From an uncultured Pseudomonadales bacterium (GTDB taxonomy: Bacteria; Pseudomonadota; Gammaproteobacteria; Pseudomonadales; Azotimanducaceae), in assembly GCA_937775265.1 (NCBI GenBank), contig CALKBV010000012.1, forward strand, positions 1 through 64,000: 64,000 nucleotides of DNA, given 5' to 3'. The stretch's first letter is position 1, and the number at the start of each line of letters is the position of its first letter. The notes below the pieces were generated by a model. That model was given only the letters and a program-made list of their open reading frames with translations, did no database searches and was not told where the DNA came from. Below, piece after piece: positions 42,763-51,251 of this stretch. The translations under genes were made by a program, and so were the position numbers.

Positions 42763-43254
42763 GTGCCAATTGAGAAAAACAAAGTTGTTGCCTTTCACTA
42801 CGTGTTGAAAAATGAATCAGGGGAGGAAGTAGAAAACAACATGAAGGATGAACCCATAGTGTACCTTCATGGTGGATATCGAAACCTGATGCCCGCGCTG
42901 GAGCGAGCCTTGGAAGGAAAAGACAAGGGCGAGCAGGTTATCGTTACCCTGCGTCCTGAAGAAGCCTATGGGATCCGTAAGGAAGGATCGATTCAGCGCG
43001 TACCGATAAAGCACCTGCTAAACAAGCAAAAACGCTACCAGCCTGGTATGGCCGTTAGCGTAAATACCAAGGAGGGGCCTAAGGACGTGGTCATCATCAA
43101 GGTCGGGAAATTTAATGTCGACGTGGACACCAATCATCCCCTGGCCGGAATAGCGGTTACATTTGATATCTCAATCGAGGATATCCGTGATGCAAGACCT
43201 GAAGAGATTACCCATGGTCATAGCCACGGTTGGGAAGGTGCCGCTGACCATTAA
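42763..43254 (+). CDS. SlyD-like FKBP-type peptidyl-prolyl isomerase
   Basis: About 163 residues from GTG 42763, which has AGGAG eight bases upstream; the longer frame reads back through element B and is not used. The start PIEKNKVVAFHYVLKNESGEEVENN and LHGGYRNLMPALERALEGKDKGE near 48-70 are typical of SlyD. The insert-in-flap chaperone domain follows in the middle. The C-terminus has a short HGHSHGW stretch rather than the long metal-binding His tail of E. coli SlyD. It is a cytoplasmic folding helper, and a nickel role would be weaker than in E. coli. Confidence 0.9.
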   Translation: MPIEKNKVVAFHYVLKNESGEEVENNMKDEPIVYLHGGYRNLMPALERALEGKDKGEQVIVTLRPEEAYGIRKEGSIQRVPIKHLLNKQKRYQPGMAVSVNTKEGPKDVVIIKVGKFNVDVDTNHPLAGIAVTFDISIEDIRDARPEEITHGHSHGWEGAADH

Positions 43255-43370
43255 GAGCTCTTTGTTCCGCTAGCTTTTAAACCATCGCTAACCGTTCTTA
43301 AACAGATGACAGCGATTATGTATAAAGTATTGGCAGGCTGGGGGCTCATTCGAAGACTTTTGTTCCCGCG

Positions 43371-43988
43371 TTATATTTTTTTAAGGTCGTTAAGTGACTT
43401 CAGTCTATTCATGAGAAACGGCGGAACAACCGCCAGAATAGGTGAAGCCCAGATAAGCTCGACATTAAACTCGGTGCGTCCTTCATGGTTATCGATGTGA
43501 AAAGACTCGGCATCCCGGATCGGCCAGCCGACCCGTTGCCTGCCATCTTGTAGTAAGAGTAAACAGCGATTGCCCCAGGCGTGTTCCGCCACGCCGTCAT
43601 TGTGCGCGTAATAAAACATGTAGTGACCGCGCATTGGCATGAGTCGGTTTTTCGGTTCCCAGCCAAGGGCAGCAACGTTTTGCATGTCTTGGACCAGTCG
43701 GGGGGATACGACCTGTTTCGGGCTACTAGGGGTCAGTGGCAGTACTTCGTAGGCATCGTCAACGATTCCTGTTACCGGAACGCTACCTGAAAATTCAAAT
43801 AGATCCGCAGGACTAGAGTTAAGTGCTTCGCAGAATTCGAACAGCATTGTGACAGTCAGTCGACGTAAACCATTTTCCAGCCGATGAACCTGTGTCGTGC
43901 TGGTGCCCAGTCTTTCTGCAAGCGCAGTGATAGTTAAGCCTTGTTGTAGACGCAGGCGCTTTAATTGTGCGGGCTCGAACGTTTCCAT
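43371..43988 (-). CDS. XRE-family transcriptional regulator
   Basis: 205 residues. The N-terminal helix-turn-helix at about 7-62 (LKRLRLQQGLTITALAERLGTSTTQVHRLENG) is a clear HTH_3 domain. The C-terminal half (about 85-200) is beta-rich and not a domain I can name; it could bind a ligand or another subunit. It lies between the SlyD-like gene and the DUF3604 set, convergent with the former and divergent from the latter. It could control the DUF3604 set, but 560 bp including a pseudogene separate them. Confidence 0.82.
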   Translation of the reverse strand: METFEPAQLKRLRLQQGLTITALAERLGTSTTQVHRLENGLRRLTVTMLFEFCEALNSSPADLFEFSGSVPVTGIVDDAYEVLPLTPSSPKQVVSPRLVQDMQNVAALGWEPKNRLMPMRGHYMFYYAHNDGVAEHAWGNRCLLLLQDGRQRVGWPIRDAESFHIDNHEGRTEFNVELIWASPILAVVPPFLMNRLKSLNDLKKI

Positions 43989-44311
43989 TTTAATACCTCG
44001 CCTGACTAATTGAGTGAAATATTACTCTTTTGGTAATGTTTTGTGTCATTCTTTTTTCACTCTGTCATAAATAGTACCAATATAGTTGTGACAAACTGGA
44101 TTCAGGTACAGAATCGATCCCTTTATCGATAACGATAAACTAAGGTAAACCAGACTTGATGAGATTATCCACTTCGGTGGTTCGTACTTTAGGCGTATCG
44201 CCGGGTTTATTTCAGGCTGCAGTTTTTTGCTAACGAAGCCGAGAAGCCGATACGGAGCTGAGTTTTCATACACGCTATGGTTTGTGACTAATAGAAGAGA
44301 AATAGAAGAGA
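43989..44311. other. Intergenic region, no gene seen
   Basis: A 323-bp AT-rich stretch before the DUF3604 remnant, ending in a short tandem TAGAAGAGAAA repeat near 44292-44313. It contains the XRE gene promoter region. No RNA gene or intact ORF was recognised. Confidence 0.5.
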
Positions 44312-44526
44312 AATAACAGTATTGGTGCGACCCAGCTAGCGACATTTTGGCAAGACCCTGATTTCAATGCTAATACCAGGGCCTTCTACTAGTGCGGGTC
44401 CTGGAAATCCCCAGGCCGCGCTGGACAGCCATCGATGCCGCATACTTTGACCTTGAAATACCTGAAGGTGCACCAGAATCTATTCAGGATCGTGCGTATA
44501 CTTCACCAATTTGGTACACCCCCTAA
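44312..44526 (+). pseudogene. 3' fragment of a second DUF3604 gene
   Basis: Translates to NNSIGATQLATFWQDPDF..., then after a one-base deletion near 44385 to RVLEIPRPRWTAIDAAYFDLE and finally SIQDRAYTSPIWYTP with a stop. This matches the last 70 or so residues of the intact DUF3604 protein that begins 22 bp later, with many substitutions. It is therefore an old tandem copy of which only the frameshifted tail survives. Confidence 0.88.
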
Positions 44527-44547
44527 ACTTATAAAGAAACTCGCCTT

Positions 44548-46395
44548 ATGATGAATATCAGAAATTTGATTCTATTATCCTGCGTAAGCTCATACGGTCT
44601 CGCCGCTCAGGCTGATGGCAAACCCTACTCAGCTCCTGTTGATGCGGACTATCCAAAAAGTGTCTACTGGGGTGATACTCATCTGCATACCCGTAACTCG
44701 GCGGATGCCTATTCACTCGGCAACATGAGTTTGTCGCCCGCAGACGCCTTTCGTTTTGCTCAAGGTCAGGAATTGATCGCTCATAATGGCATGCGGGTTC
44801 AACTCCGCCGCCCGCTAGATTTTCTTGTGGTTTCAGATCACGCCGAATATCTGGGCGGCTACTATCGATTTAATGTCGGTGATTCGCTGGTAACAGAAAC
44901 GTCGGCAGGAAAGCAGTGGCAGGGTTATCTGGAAGAAGGAGACCCTGTAAAGTTGATCGCTGCGTTTACTGCGAGCATGTCTGACCCGAAAAACAACTAC
45001 CCTTTTCCTGAAAAAGTACGGCGCCTTATATGGGAAGATGTCGCCATCACGGCGGACGAACATAACAAACCCGGCCGGTTTACGGCGTTCACGGGATATG
45101 AGTGGACCTCAATGATTGAAGGCAACAACCTGCACCGGGTTGTTGTTTATAAAGATGGGGCTGACAAGGCCACACAACTGCCACCATTTTCAGGTCAGGA
45201 CTCCCTGGATCCACGAGAACTCTGGAAAGCGTTAGCACGCTATGAGGAAGCCACCGGAGGAGAGGTCATGGCGATTGCCCATAACGGTAATATTTCCAAT
45301 GGCATGATGTTCCCCAGTGTTTCCGTGGATGGTAAAAAAATTAATCGAGCCTACGCTGAGCTTAGAGCCAGGTGGGAGCCGATTTATGAAGTATCGCAGG
45401 TCAAAGGTGATGGTGAAGCACATCCTACGTTATCTCCAGATGATGAGTTTGCAGATTTTGAGACCTGGGATGTGGACAACATCGGTCGTACCGCGGTGAA
45501 AGAAGATTGGATGTTAAAACACGAGTACGCTCGTAGTGCTCTAAAGTTAGGCTTGGAATACGAAAAGTCTTTAGGGGTTAATCCTTTCAAAATTGGCCTG
45601 ATCGCAAGTACCGATGGACACAACTCGATTTCAACGACCGAAGAAGATAATTTTTTCGGTAAATTCCCTGAATCAGAGCCGGGACCGGAGCGTATGGAAA
45701 ACGCAATGGCGGGGGATCAGTTGTGGAAGAACTGGCGTATTGTTTCGTCGGGTTACGCTGCGGTCTGGGCCAAAGAAAATACCCGCGAAGCGATTTTTGA
45801 CGCGATGAAACGACGAGAGGTCTACGCCACCACTGGTTCGAGAATAGAGGTTCGGTTTTTTGGTGGGTGGGCGTTTGAGGAAAACGATATCTTCAGCCCA
45901 AACTATCTTGACCGCGGATATAGCGCTGGGGTCCCGATGGGAGGTGATTTGACTGAAGCGCCAAAAGGCACTGCGCCTTCGTTCATGATAGCCGCGGTCA
46001 AGGATCCGAATGGTGCAAACCTTGATAGGCTGCAGGTCGTAAAAGGTTGGCTCGACAAGAAAGGTGAGCTCCGTGAACACGTCTACGATGTTGCCTGGTC
46101 GGGAGAGCGAGAGCTAGATGCTGAGTCAGGCAAGTTGCCAGGTGTCGGCAACACGGTCGATGTAGACAGTGCGACTTACGCAAATACTATTGGTACTGCG
46201 AGTCTTGCGACCGTCTGGCAGGATCCTCAATTTGATCGAAAAGAGCGGGCATTCTATTACGTGAGAGTGCTTGAAATCCCCGTGCCCCGTTGGACAACCT
46301 ACGATGCTGCTTATTTTGATATCGATACGCCTGGCGACGCACCGGACAGCATTCAGGACCGCGCTTACACCTCGCCGATCTGGTATACCCCATGA
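44548..46395 (+). CDS. Secreted DUF3604 protein with PHP-like metal site
   Basis: 615 residues with a Sec-type signal peptide (about 1-22). WGDTHLHT (H45, H47) and VVSDHAE (D97, H98) resemble the first metal motifs of PHP-domain hydrolases. IAHNGN near 250 and STDGHNS near 355 offer further ligands. DUF3604 has no established function; a metal-dependent phosphoesterase or hydrolase acting outside the inner membrane is a reasonable guess. Its stop overlaps the next gene by four bases, and it starts a three-gene set with a membrane-anchored isomerase and a HupE/UreJ-type protein. A decayed copy lies just upstream and another tail at 57003. Confidence 0.88.
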   Translation: MMNIRNLILLSCVSSYGLAAQADGKPYSAPVDADYPKSVYWGDTHLHTRNSADAYSLGNMSLSPADAFRFAQGQELIAHNGMRVQLRRPLDFLVVSDHAEYLGGYYRFNVGDSLVTETSAGKQWQGYLEEGDPVKLIAAFTASMSDPKNNYPFPEKVRRLIWEDVAITADEHNKPGRFTAFTGYEWTSMIEGNNLHRVVVYKDGADKATQLPPFSGQDSLDPRELWKALARYEEATGGEVMAIAHNGNISNGMMFPSVSVDGKKINRAYAELRARWEPIYEVSQVKGDGEAHPTLSPDDEFADFETWDVDNIGRTAVKEDWMLKHEYARSALKLGLEYEKSLGVNPFKIGLIASTDGHNSISTTEEDNFFGKFPESEPGPERMENAMAGDQLWKNWRIVSSGYAAVWAKENTREAIFDAMKRREVYATTGSRIEVRFFGGWAFEENDIFSPNYLDRGYSAGVPMGGDLTEAPKGTAPSFMIAAVKDPNGANLDRLQVVKGWLDKKGELREHVYDVAWSGERELDAESGKLPGVGNTVDVDSATYANTIGTASLATVWQDPQFDRKERAFYYVRVLEIPVPRWTTYDAAYFDIDTPGDAPDSIQDRAYTSPIWYTP

Positions 46396-47297
46396 CATTG
46401 TCCGGATGGGCTCTCGCTGTATTGCGCGAGCCCATCACTTACTTCCTTGTCTTCGGGTTAGCGCTTTATCTTTCTTATGGTTGGTTGAACCCTGATGATA
46501 CGACGAATAGTCGAGTAATTAGCGTCGATCGCGATTCGCTCATGCGATTCATTCAGTTTCGTACTCAGTCATTCACGGACAATGCAGGTGAGAAATTAGA
46601 TAGTCTGTCTTCCGACGCGCTTGCCGACATTATTGCCCAATATATTCAGGAAGAGGCTTTATATCGCCAGGCAATGGCGTATGGCATGGCCAAGGATGAC
46701 TATGTCATCAAGCGACGCATGGTGCAGAAGATGGAGTTTCTCGCGGAGGGCACAACGCCAGGGGTCACATCACTGACAACCAGTGAGCTTGAGGCTTACT
46801 ACGAGGAGCATCGCGAAGACTACAAAGTCCCGGCTGCGGTTACATTTACACATGTGTTTTTTAGTGCTGACCGGCACGGCAACGCCGTGGATAAACTCGC
46901 GCAGGAAACTCTCGGTATATTGACTGAAAACGATGTTCGATTTGATCAAGCACCTAACTATGGAGAAAGGTTCCCCTATCAGCTCAATTATGTCGAACGT
47001 ACGCAGGAAGAGGTCGCGAGTCATTTTGGAAAGGAGATGGCGAAAGCGATCTTTAGGCTCCAACCAGATAGGGCGCGTTGGCAAGGACCGGTTCGTTCAG
47101 AGTTTGGCATGCATCTGGTGCTGTTAACGCGCGCCGAGGCGGCAAGAATTCCTCTCCTGCAAGAGGTCCGGGATCAATTGGCTAATGCGCTCCAGCGGCG
47201 CCGTGAAGTTGAGCGGAAACAGAAGGCTATCGATGAGTTGATCGGTGGCTTTGAGGTTAGGCTGAGTCCGGAATTTGAGGGCGTGTCCGAACGCTAA
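46392..47297 (+). CDS. Membrane-anchored parvulin-type (PpiC-like) peptidyl-prolyl isomerase, copy A
   Basis: 301 residues: a short cytoplasmic start with REPITYF, one membrane span at about 15-32, a helical SurA-like region, then a parvulin-like domain at about 140-265. Signature pieces are VTFTHVFFSAD near 150-160 and GPVRSEFGMHLVLLT near 234-248. It would act in the periplasm as a folding helper. The start overlaps the DUF3604 stop by four bases (ATGA), and HupE/UreJ follows after 8 bp, so all three are one operon. The paralogue at 57201 has the same layout. Confidence 0.85.
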   Translation: MTLSGWALAVLREPITYFLVFGLALYLSYGWLNPDDTTNSRVISVDRDSLMRFIQFRTQSFTDNAGEKLDSLSSDALADIIAQYIQEEALYRQAMAYGMAKDDYVIKRRMVQKMEFLAEGTTPGVTSLTTSELEAYYEEHREDYKVPAAVTFTHVFFSADRHGNAVDKLAQETLGILTENDVRFDQAPNYGERFPYQLNYVERTQEEVASHFGKEMAKAIFRLQPDRARWQGPVRSEFGMHLVLLTRAEAARIPLLQEVRDQLANALQRRREVERKQKAIDELIGGFEVRLSPEFEGVSER

Positions 47298-47305
47298 ATG
47301 TCCGC

Positions 47306-48289
47306 ATGACCCGTATCCTTATTGCTTTTCTGTTATTTTTTCAAGTTGGCGTAGCCTATAGCCATGATGGCAGGCCCGTTTATCTTGAGGTCAACCAACT
47401 TTCCGATACCGAATACGAACTTGCCTGGCGCATACCCTCTACTATCGAGCCCATGAATTTGCCTGCCATTTATCTCGAGGGGGCCTGTACCGAAAAAAAG
47501 GCACTGTCTGCGACGACAGGGCTCCTTGGCAAGCGTCTTTACGAGTGTGTAGAACCGGATGTTTCACTACAGATAGGCTTATATTTCCCACGGACTAACC
47601 CTTCGTTGTCGAGTATCGTCCGTATTGAACGAAGCGGCTTTCCATTCAGATTCTTGCACGCAGGTCCCGGTGTGACACTGATCAAGATTCCATCGTCGAT
47701 CAATGACAACAGTCTGTTTTCGGAGTACGGGAAGCTGGGTGTTGCTCATATTCTGGGCGGCTACGATCATCTGCTATTTCTTTTATGTGTTGTCTGGCTA
47801 GCCTTCACTTTCAAACGAATCCTGTTGGCGGTTACAGGCTTTACCATTGCGCATTCGATAACGCTGGGGCTCGCAGCGCTGGGCATTGTCACGCCTGCGA
47901 TAGAGCCGACAGAAGCGTTGATCGTACTCAGCATCATCTTTGTCGCAGCGGAACTCGCGCGACAGAAACGGGCGTCGTTGAGTTGGCGTTATCCTGTCGC
48001 TGTTAGTTCAGTTTTTGGGCTACTACATGGGTTCGGTTTTGCGAGTGTGCTGAAAGAGATCGGTCTACCTAGCAACGATGCACTAATGGCTTTGCTTGCA
48101 TTCAACCTTGGGGTCGAGGCGGGGCAATTATTGTTCATTGTGGCATTGATCGTACTGCTTTGGAGTGTTCAGAAAGCCAGTGCCGATAAGTTTGATCTGT
48201 CGGGGCCCTCATCTCAGCGATTGAGTGGTTATGTCGCCGGTATCTTCGCAACGTTTTGGTTTTTTGAGCGCCTGGCAACGTTTGGTTAG
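47306..48289 (+). CDS. HupE/UreJ-type membrane protein, copy A
   Basis: 327 residues: signal peptide (1-19), a periplasmic domain of about 120 residues, then six or so membrane spans. Conserved polar residues lie within the membrane part: H148, D154 and H155 (AHILGGYDH), H183 (IAHSIT), H241 (LLHGFGF) and E271 (GVEAGQ). These are characteristic of the HupE/UreJ_2 group, relatives of proteins linked to nickel or cobalt uptake. Whether this form moves a metal is unproven. It is last in the set, 8 bp after the isomerase gene. Confidence 0.85.
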   Translation: MTRILIAFLLFFQVGVAYSHDGRPVYLEVNQLSDTEYELAWRIPSTIEPMNLPAIYLEGACTEKKALSATTGLLGKRLYECVEPDVSLQIGLYFPRTNPSLSSIVRIERSGFPFRFLHAGPGVTLIKIPSSINDNSLFSEYGKLGVAHILGGYDHLLFLLCVVWLAFTFKRILLAVTGFTIAHSITLGLAALGIVTPAIEPTEALIVLSIIFVAAELARQKRASLSWRYPVAVSSVFGLLHGFGFASVLKEIGLPSNDALMALLAFNLGVEAGQLLFIVALIVLLWSVQKASADKFDLSGPSSQRLSGYVAGIFATFWFFERLATFG

Positions 48290-48663
48290 CTTCCAGGGCC
48301 TGAAAGATGTTGGCTAATATCCCGCGTATACCCTTTGCTATTGGGATCATGATCAATTCAATCTGCATGCCATCGGGGCTTTGGTACCCATCAGAGTGAA
48401 TTATTATTCTGGAAGATAGACTCGAAGCGTCAAACAGGGTTTTTGTCGTAAATGGCACTCGCTGAAAACTTCAGCAGTTTAATGGTGATTAAATAAATAA
48501 GACTTTGGCTGGCGCTGATCAAAGGGTCGGGCGAGGCGACACTCGTTTTATCTGGTGTGCGTGTGTGAGATATTGACGCGACTCAAACAATGAAATTTCT
48601 GACAAAGGTATAATCCGAAATAAGCCTGTGTCACTTTGAGACGTTTAAACGCATAGTTCCTTT
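48290..48663. other. Intergenic region, possible VOC-protein remnant
   Basis: A 374-bp gap between convergent genes. On the minus strand near 48330-48458 a frame reads SDGYQSPDGMQIELIMIP, which recalls the end of glyoxalase/VOC proteins, but it lacks the rest of a domain and runs into the HupE gene. No intact gene is seen. Confidence 0.35.
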
Positions 48664-49815
48664 TTAGCTGTTGTCTGGCAGCTCTTTAATGTAGAGGTCC
48701 TGCTTGCTATAGGGAATCTCAATGCCTTCTTCGCCCAGAGTTTTGTAGATTCTCATGTACAACTCATGAGAGATACGTCCCTTGTATTCTGGGTGTTCGA
48801 TCCATACCAATAGATCGAAGTCGACACTCGATGCACCAAAGCCGCGCAGTCGCATCCTTGGTTTCGGATCGATGCAGACCTCCTGGTGAGCTACTGCAAG
48901 ATCGATCAATACCTCGCATAGACGATCTAGATCGGTCCCGTAGGCTACGCCAACGGCGATACTTACGCGCATCTTTAAGTTGGGTCCACCGCTCTCGTTG
49001 ACGATCTTCGCATTCGCAATGACGCCATTCGGGATGGTGATCTCAACATCGGCACGAGTCAGTAGCCGGGTGCTTCGCAAGCCGATTGCAGAGACTTTGC
49101 CGCGTTCACCCGTGTCAAGATTGATATAGTCACCGAGCTTATAGGGTGCGTCAGCAACAATGAAGAAGCCTGAGAACAAGTTTGCCAGTGAATCTTTGGC
49201 AGCAAACCCTACGGCGATACCAACAATACCGGCTGAAGCAAGCCAACCAACCGGATTGATCCCCCAGAAAAGCAAGAGTATATAACCGCTGACAAGTATC
49301 GTGATCAATTTCACAGAAAGATCAATCAACGGCACGGTGCGCGGCTCAATCAAATTGTATTTATTTCCCGCGCCCAGAGTATCCAGCACTATCGTTGAAA
49401 TCCTTAGTGCGGCGAGCATCCAACTGATCACGATAAGAGAAAGTAGCAGCTTGACGATAAGTTGAGTACCAAACGGCAGCCGGGCCGTGGTAACGGCTAG
49501 TGATAAGCCAAAGTACATGACCGTTACGAAAACTGGTTTATGCATGTGCTGCAGGATGTGATCATCGACTAACGAAGAGGTCATTGCCGACAGACGAACG
49601 AGGCTGCGGAAAATAACGAGACGAACCACTAACGCTAACGCGTAAAACACAGACGCCACAATCGCGGCTTGCAAGATAGGAAAATGGGTGCTGACTTCCC
49701 ATAGCGGGAGCAGGCTATCAGGCAGCCATTCAACCACGGTCGGCATTTTTTCGTCCAGGGGTTGAATCAGTGCTGTTTGAGTCTCTGTGGCTGCTATTTG
49801 AGAGGTTGCTTCCAT
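48664..49815 (-). CDS. Mechanosensitive channel, MscS family
   Basis: 383 residues. Four or five hydrophobic segments precede the conserved pore helix and beta domain: GIVGIAVGFAAKDSLANLFSGFFI near 195-218, then DAPYKLGDYI and the channel motif VEITIPNGVIANAKIVN near 256-272. The C-terminal alpha/beta domain completes the MscS fold. It releases solutes on hypo-osmotic shock. A single gene convergent with the HupE/UreJ set, with no sign of a linked partner. Confidence 0.93.
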   Translation of the reverse strand: MEATSQIAATETQTALIQPLDEKMPTVVEWLPDSLLPLWEVSTHFPILQAAIVASVFYALALVVRLVIFRSLVRLSAMTSSLVDDHILQHMHKPVFVTVMYFGLSLAVTTARLPFGTQLIVKLLLSLIVISWMLAALRISTIVLDTLGAGNKYNLIEPRTVPLIDLSVKLITILVSGYILLLFWGINPVGWLASAGIVGIAVGFAAKDSLANLFSGFFIVADAPYKLGDYINLDTGERGKVSAIGLRSTRLLTRADVEITIPNGVIANAKIVNESGGPNLKMRVSIAVGVAYGTDLDRLCEVLIDLAVAHQEVCIDPKPRMRLRGFGASSVDFDLLVWIEHPEYKGRISHELYMRIYKTLGEEGIEIPYSKQDLYIKELPDNS

Positions 49816-50201
49816 GATCCTGTAATATCGCAGTTGTCTTCAATCAAAGCAACGTGCCGCAGAATCTTACTGCTTTTCGAGGGATGTAAACATAACGAGA
49901 CACACACTTCTTCAGGCTTATGTCTGGCGAGCACTACCTGACCGCGATTGTAGTGATTGGCCCGATGGTTTAACCGCGAGGTGTTTAATCGGGAGGCGGT
50001 TAAACGGGAGGTGGTTAAGTCTGTGGGAGCTTGTCCCTCTTGATGAAGGGAGTATGTTTTGCCGAAATTAGAAGGTTGTTGGTGCGGACCGAAGTGTCGG
50101 CCGACCGGATGAGCACCATCAGGGGCCTTAATAGGGACTGTTTATGGCAATTCCCTACGTTTCACTGACTTAATCAGGTATCCTCGCCATCCCCGGAATC
50201 G
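49816..50201. other. Intergenic region with a 10-bp inverted repeat
   Basis: A 386-bp gap between divergent genes. GTTTAACCGC at 49968-49977 and its exact inverted copy at 49996-50005 flank an 18-base centre, and a GGGAGG(C/T)GGTTAA motif repeats directly at 49991 and 50006. This could be an operator or a short REP-like sequence. No gene is seen. Confidence 0.5.
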
Positions 50202-50993
50202 ATGATTTCAAGCGCTATGAACCTGGAAAATATCCTGCTCGAGATTGACCCGCCTTTGGCATTGATCACCATCAATCGACCAGAGAAGCACAATGCTATT
50301 TCGCTAGCGGTGCTGGCTGAGCTTCACCATGCAGTTGATACAGCGGCCGCTGATGAAAGTGTACGTGTGATCGGTATTACCGGTGCCGGTGGTCGCGCAT
50401 TTGCTTCCGGATCTGATTTGAACGAAGTCGCTAACAGGGATCTACAAAAGGCAATGGAACCCATTGTTCAGGGGCTCGCTGCCAAGATGGAGAGTTTGTC
50501 GATTCCTACCATCGCCATAATTGATGGGATTTGTATGGGGGGTGGATTAGAGATTGCGCTCGGTTGCGATCTTAGGGTGTGTACACCACTGAGCTATTTT
50601 GCAACGCCAGAGGGTAAGTTGGGTATTATCCCTGGTGGCGGTGCAACGGCTCGGCTGCCTCGTCTAGTAGGTAAAGGCTGGGCAATGGAAATGATGTTGA
50701 TGGGAGAGTCCATTGACGCCGAACGAGCCCAACAGATCGGTCTGGTAACTCGTATTGTTGAGCCAGGGGCGCTGATGGAGCATGTTCGTAGTATGGCGAA
50801 TCATTTAGCTGAGTTTGCACCCTTTGTGCCTCATTTCATGAAGGCGATGGTTCATCAGGGAATGGAAGGTAGCCTGGCATCAGCCCTTGCGATGGAAAAA
50901 TTTGCCCAGGGCGCTCTTGTTCAAACCGAAGATAAAACCGAAGGTATCAATGCGTTTCTCGAAAAGCGAAAACCGGCGTTCAAAGGTAGATAA
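50202..50993 (+). CDS. Enoyl-CoA hydratase/isomerase family protein
   Basis: 263 residues with both hydratase glutamates, in GGGLEIALGCD near 113-123 and ATPEGKLG near 134-141. The CoA-binding segment is AFASGSDL, where most relatives have AFCAGADL. A short N-terminal extension precedes MNLENILLE; an ATG at 50217 is an alternative start, and neither has a clear ribosome binding site. It stands alone, so its pathway is open. It is clearly different from the other three crotonases in the window. Confidence 0.88.
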   Translation: MISSAMNLENILLEIDPPLALITINRPEKHNAISLAVLAELHHAVDTAAADESVRVIGITGAGGRAFASGSDLNEVANRDLQKAMEPIVQGLAAKMESLSIPTIAIIDGICMGGGLEIALGCDLRVCTPLSYFATPEGKLGIIPGGGATARLPRLVGKGWAMEMMLMGESIDAERAQQIGLVTRIVEPGALMEHVRSMANHLAEFAPFVPHFMKAMVHQGMEGSLASALAMEKFAQGALVQTEDKTEGINAFLEKRKPAFKGR

Positions 50994-51251
50994 ACATCCC
51001 AATGTGAGGTTCACCGCATCCCGCGGGATTTTCGTTGTTCATTTGCGCACCAGCAGTTTTGCTTTTTTTCTTACAAAACGTTTATGCGGCCTCGTTTAAA
51101 GCCATGTTTTCTGGCATAGCGCTCTGAAAGGTGTTTTTTGGTTATCACCTGGCAACATTGATTTAAGACTCAGCGTTATAAGACTCAGCGTTATTTGATT
51201 CGCCCGGAAATCAACTGGATAATCTTGTCAGTAGATGATTCGGTGTACACG

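Noticed and set aside
48300-48458. Glyoxalase/VOC-like peptide on the minus strand
   Set aside because: Only a short SDGYQSPDGMQIELI stretch resembles the family and the frame runs into HupE; kept only as a remark.
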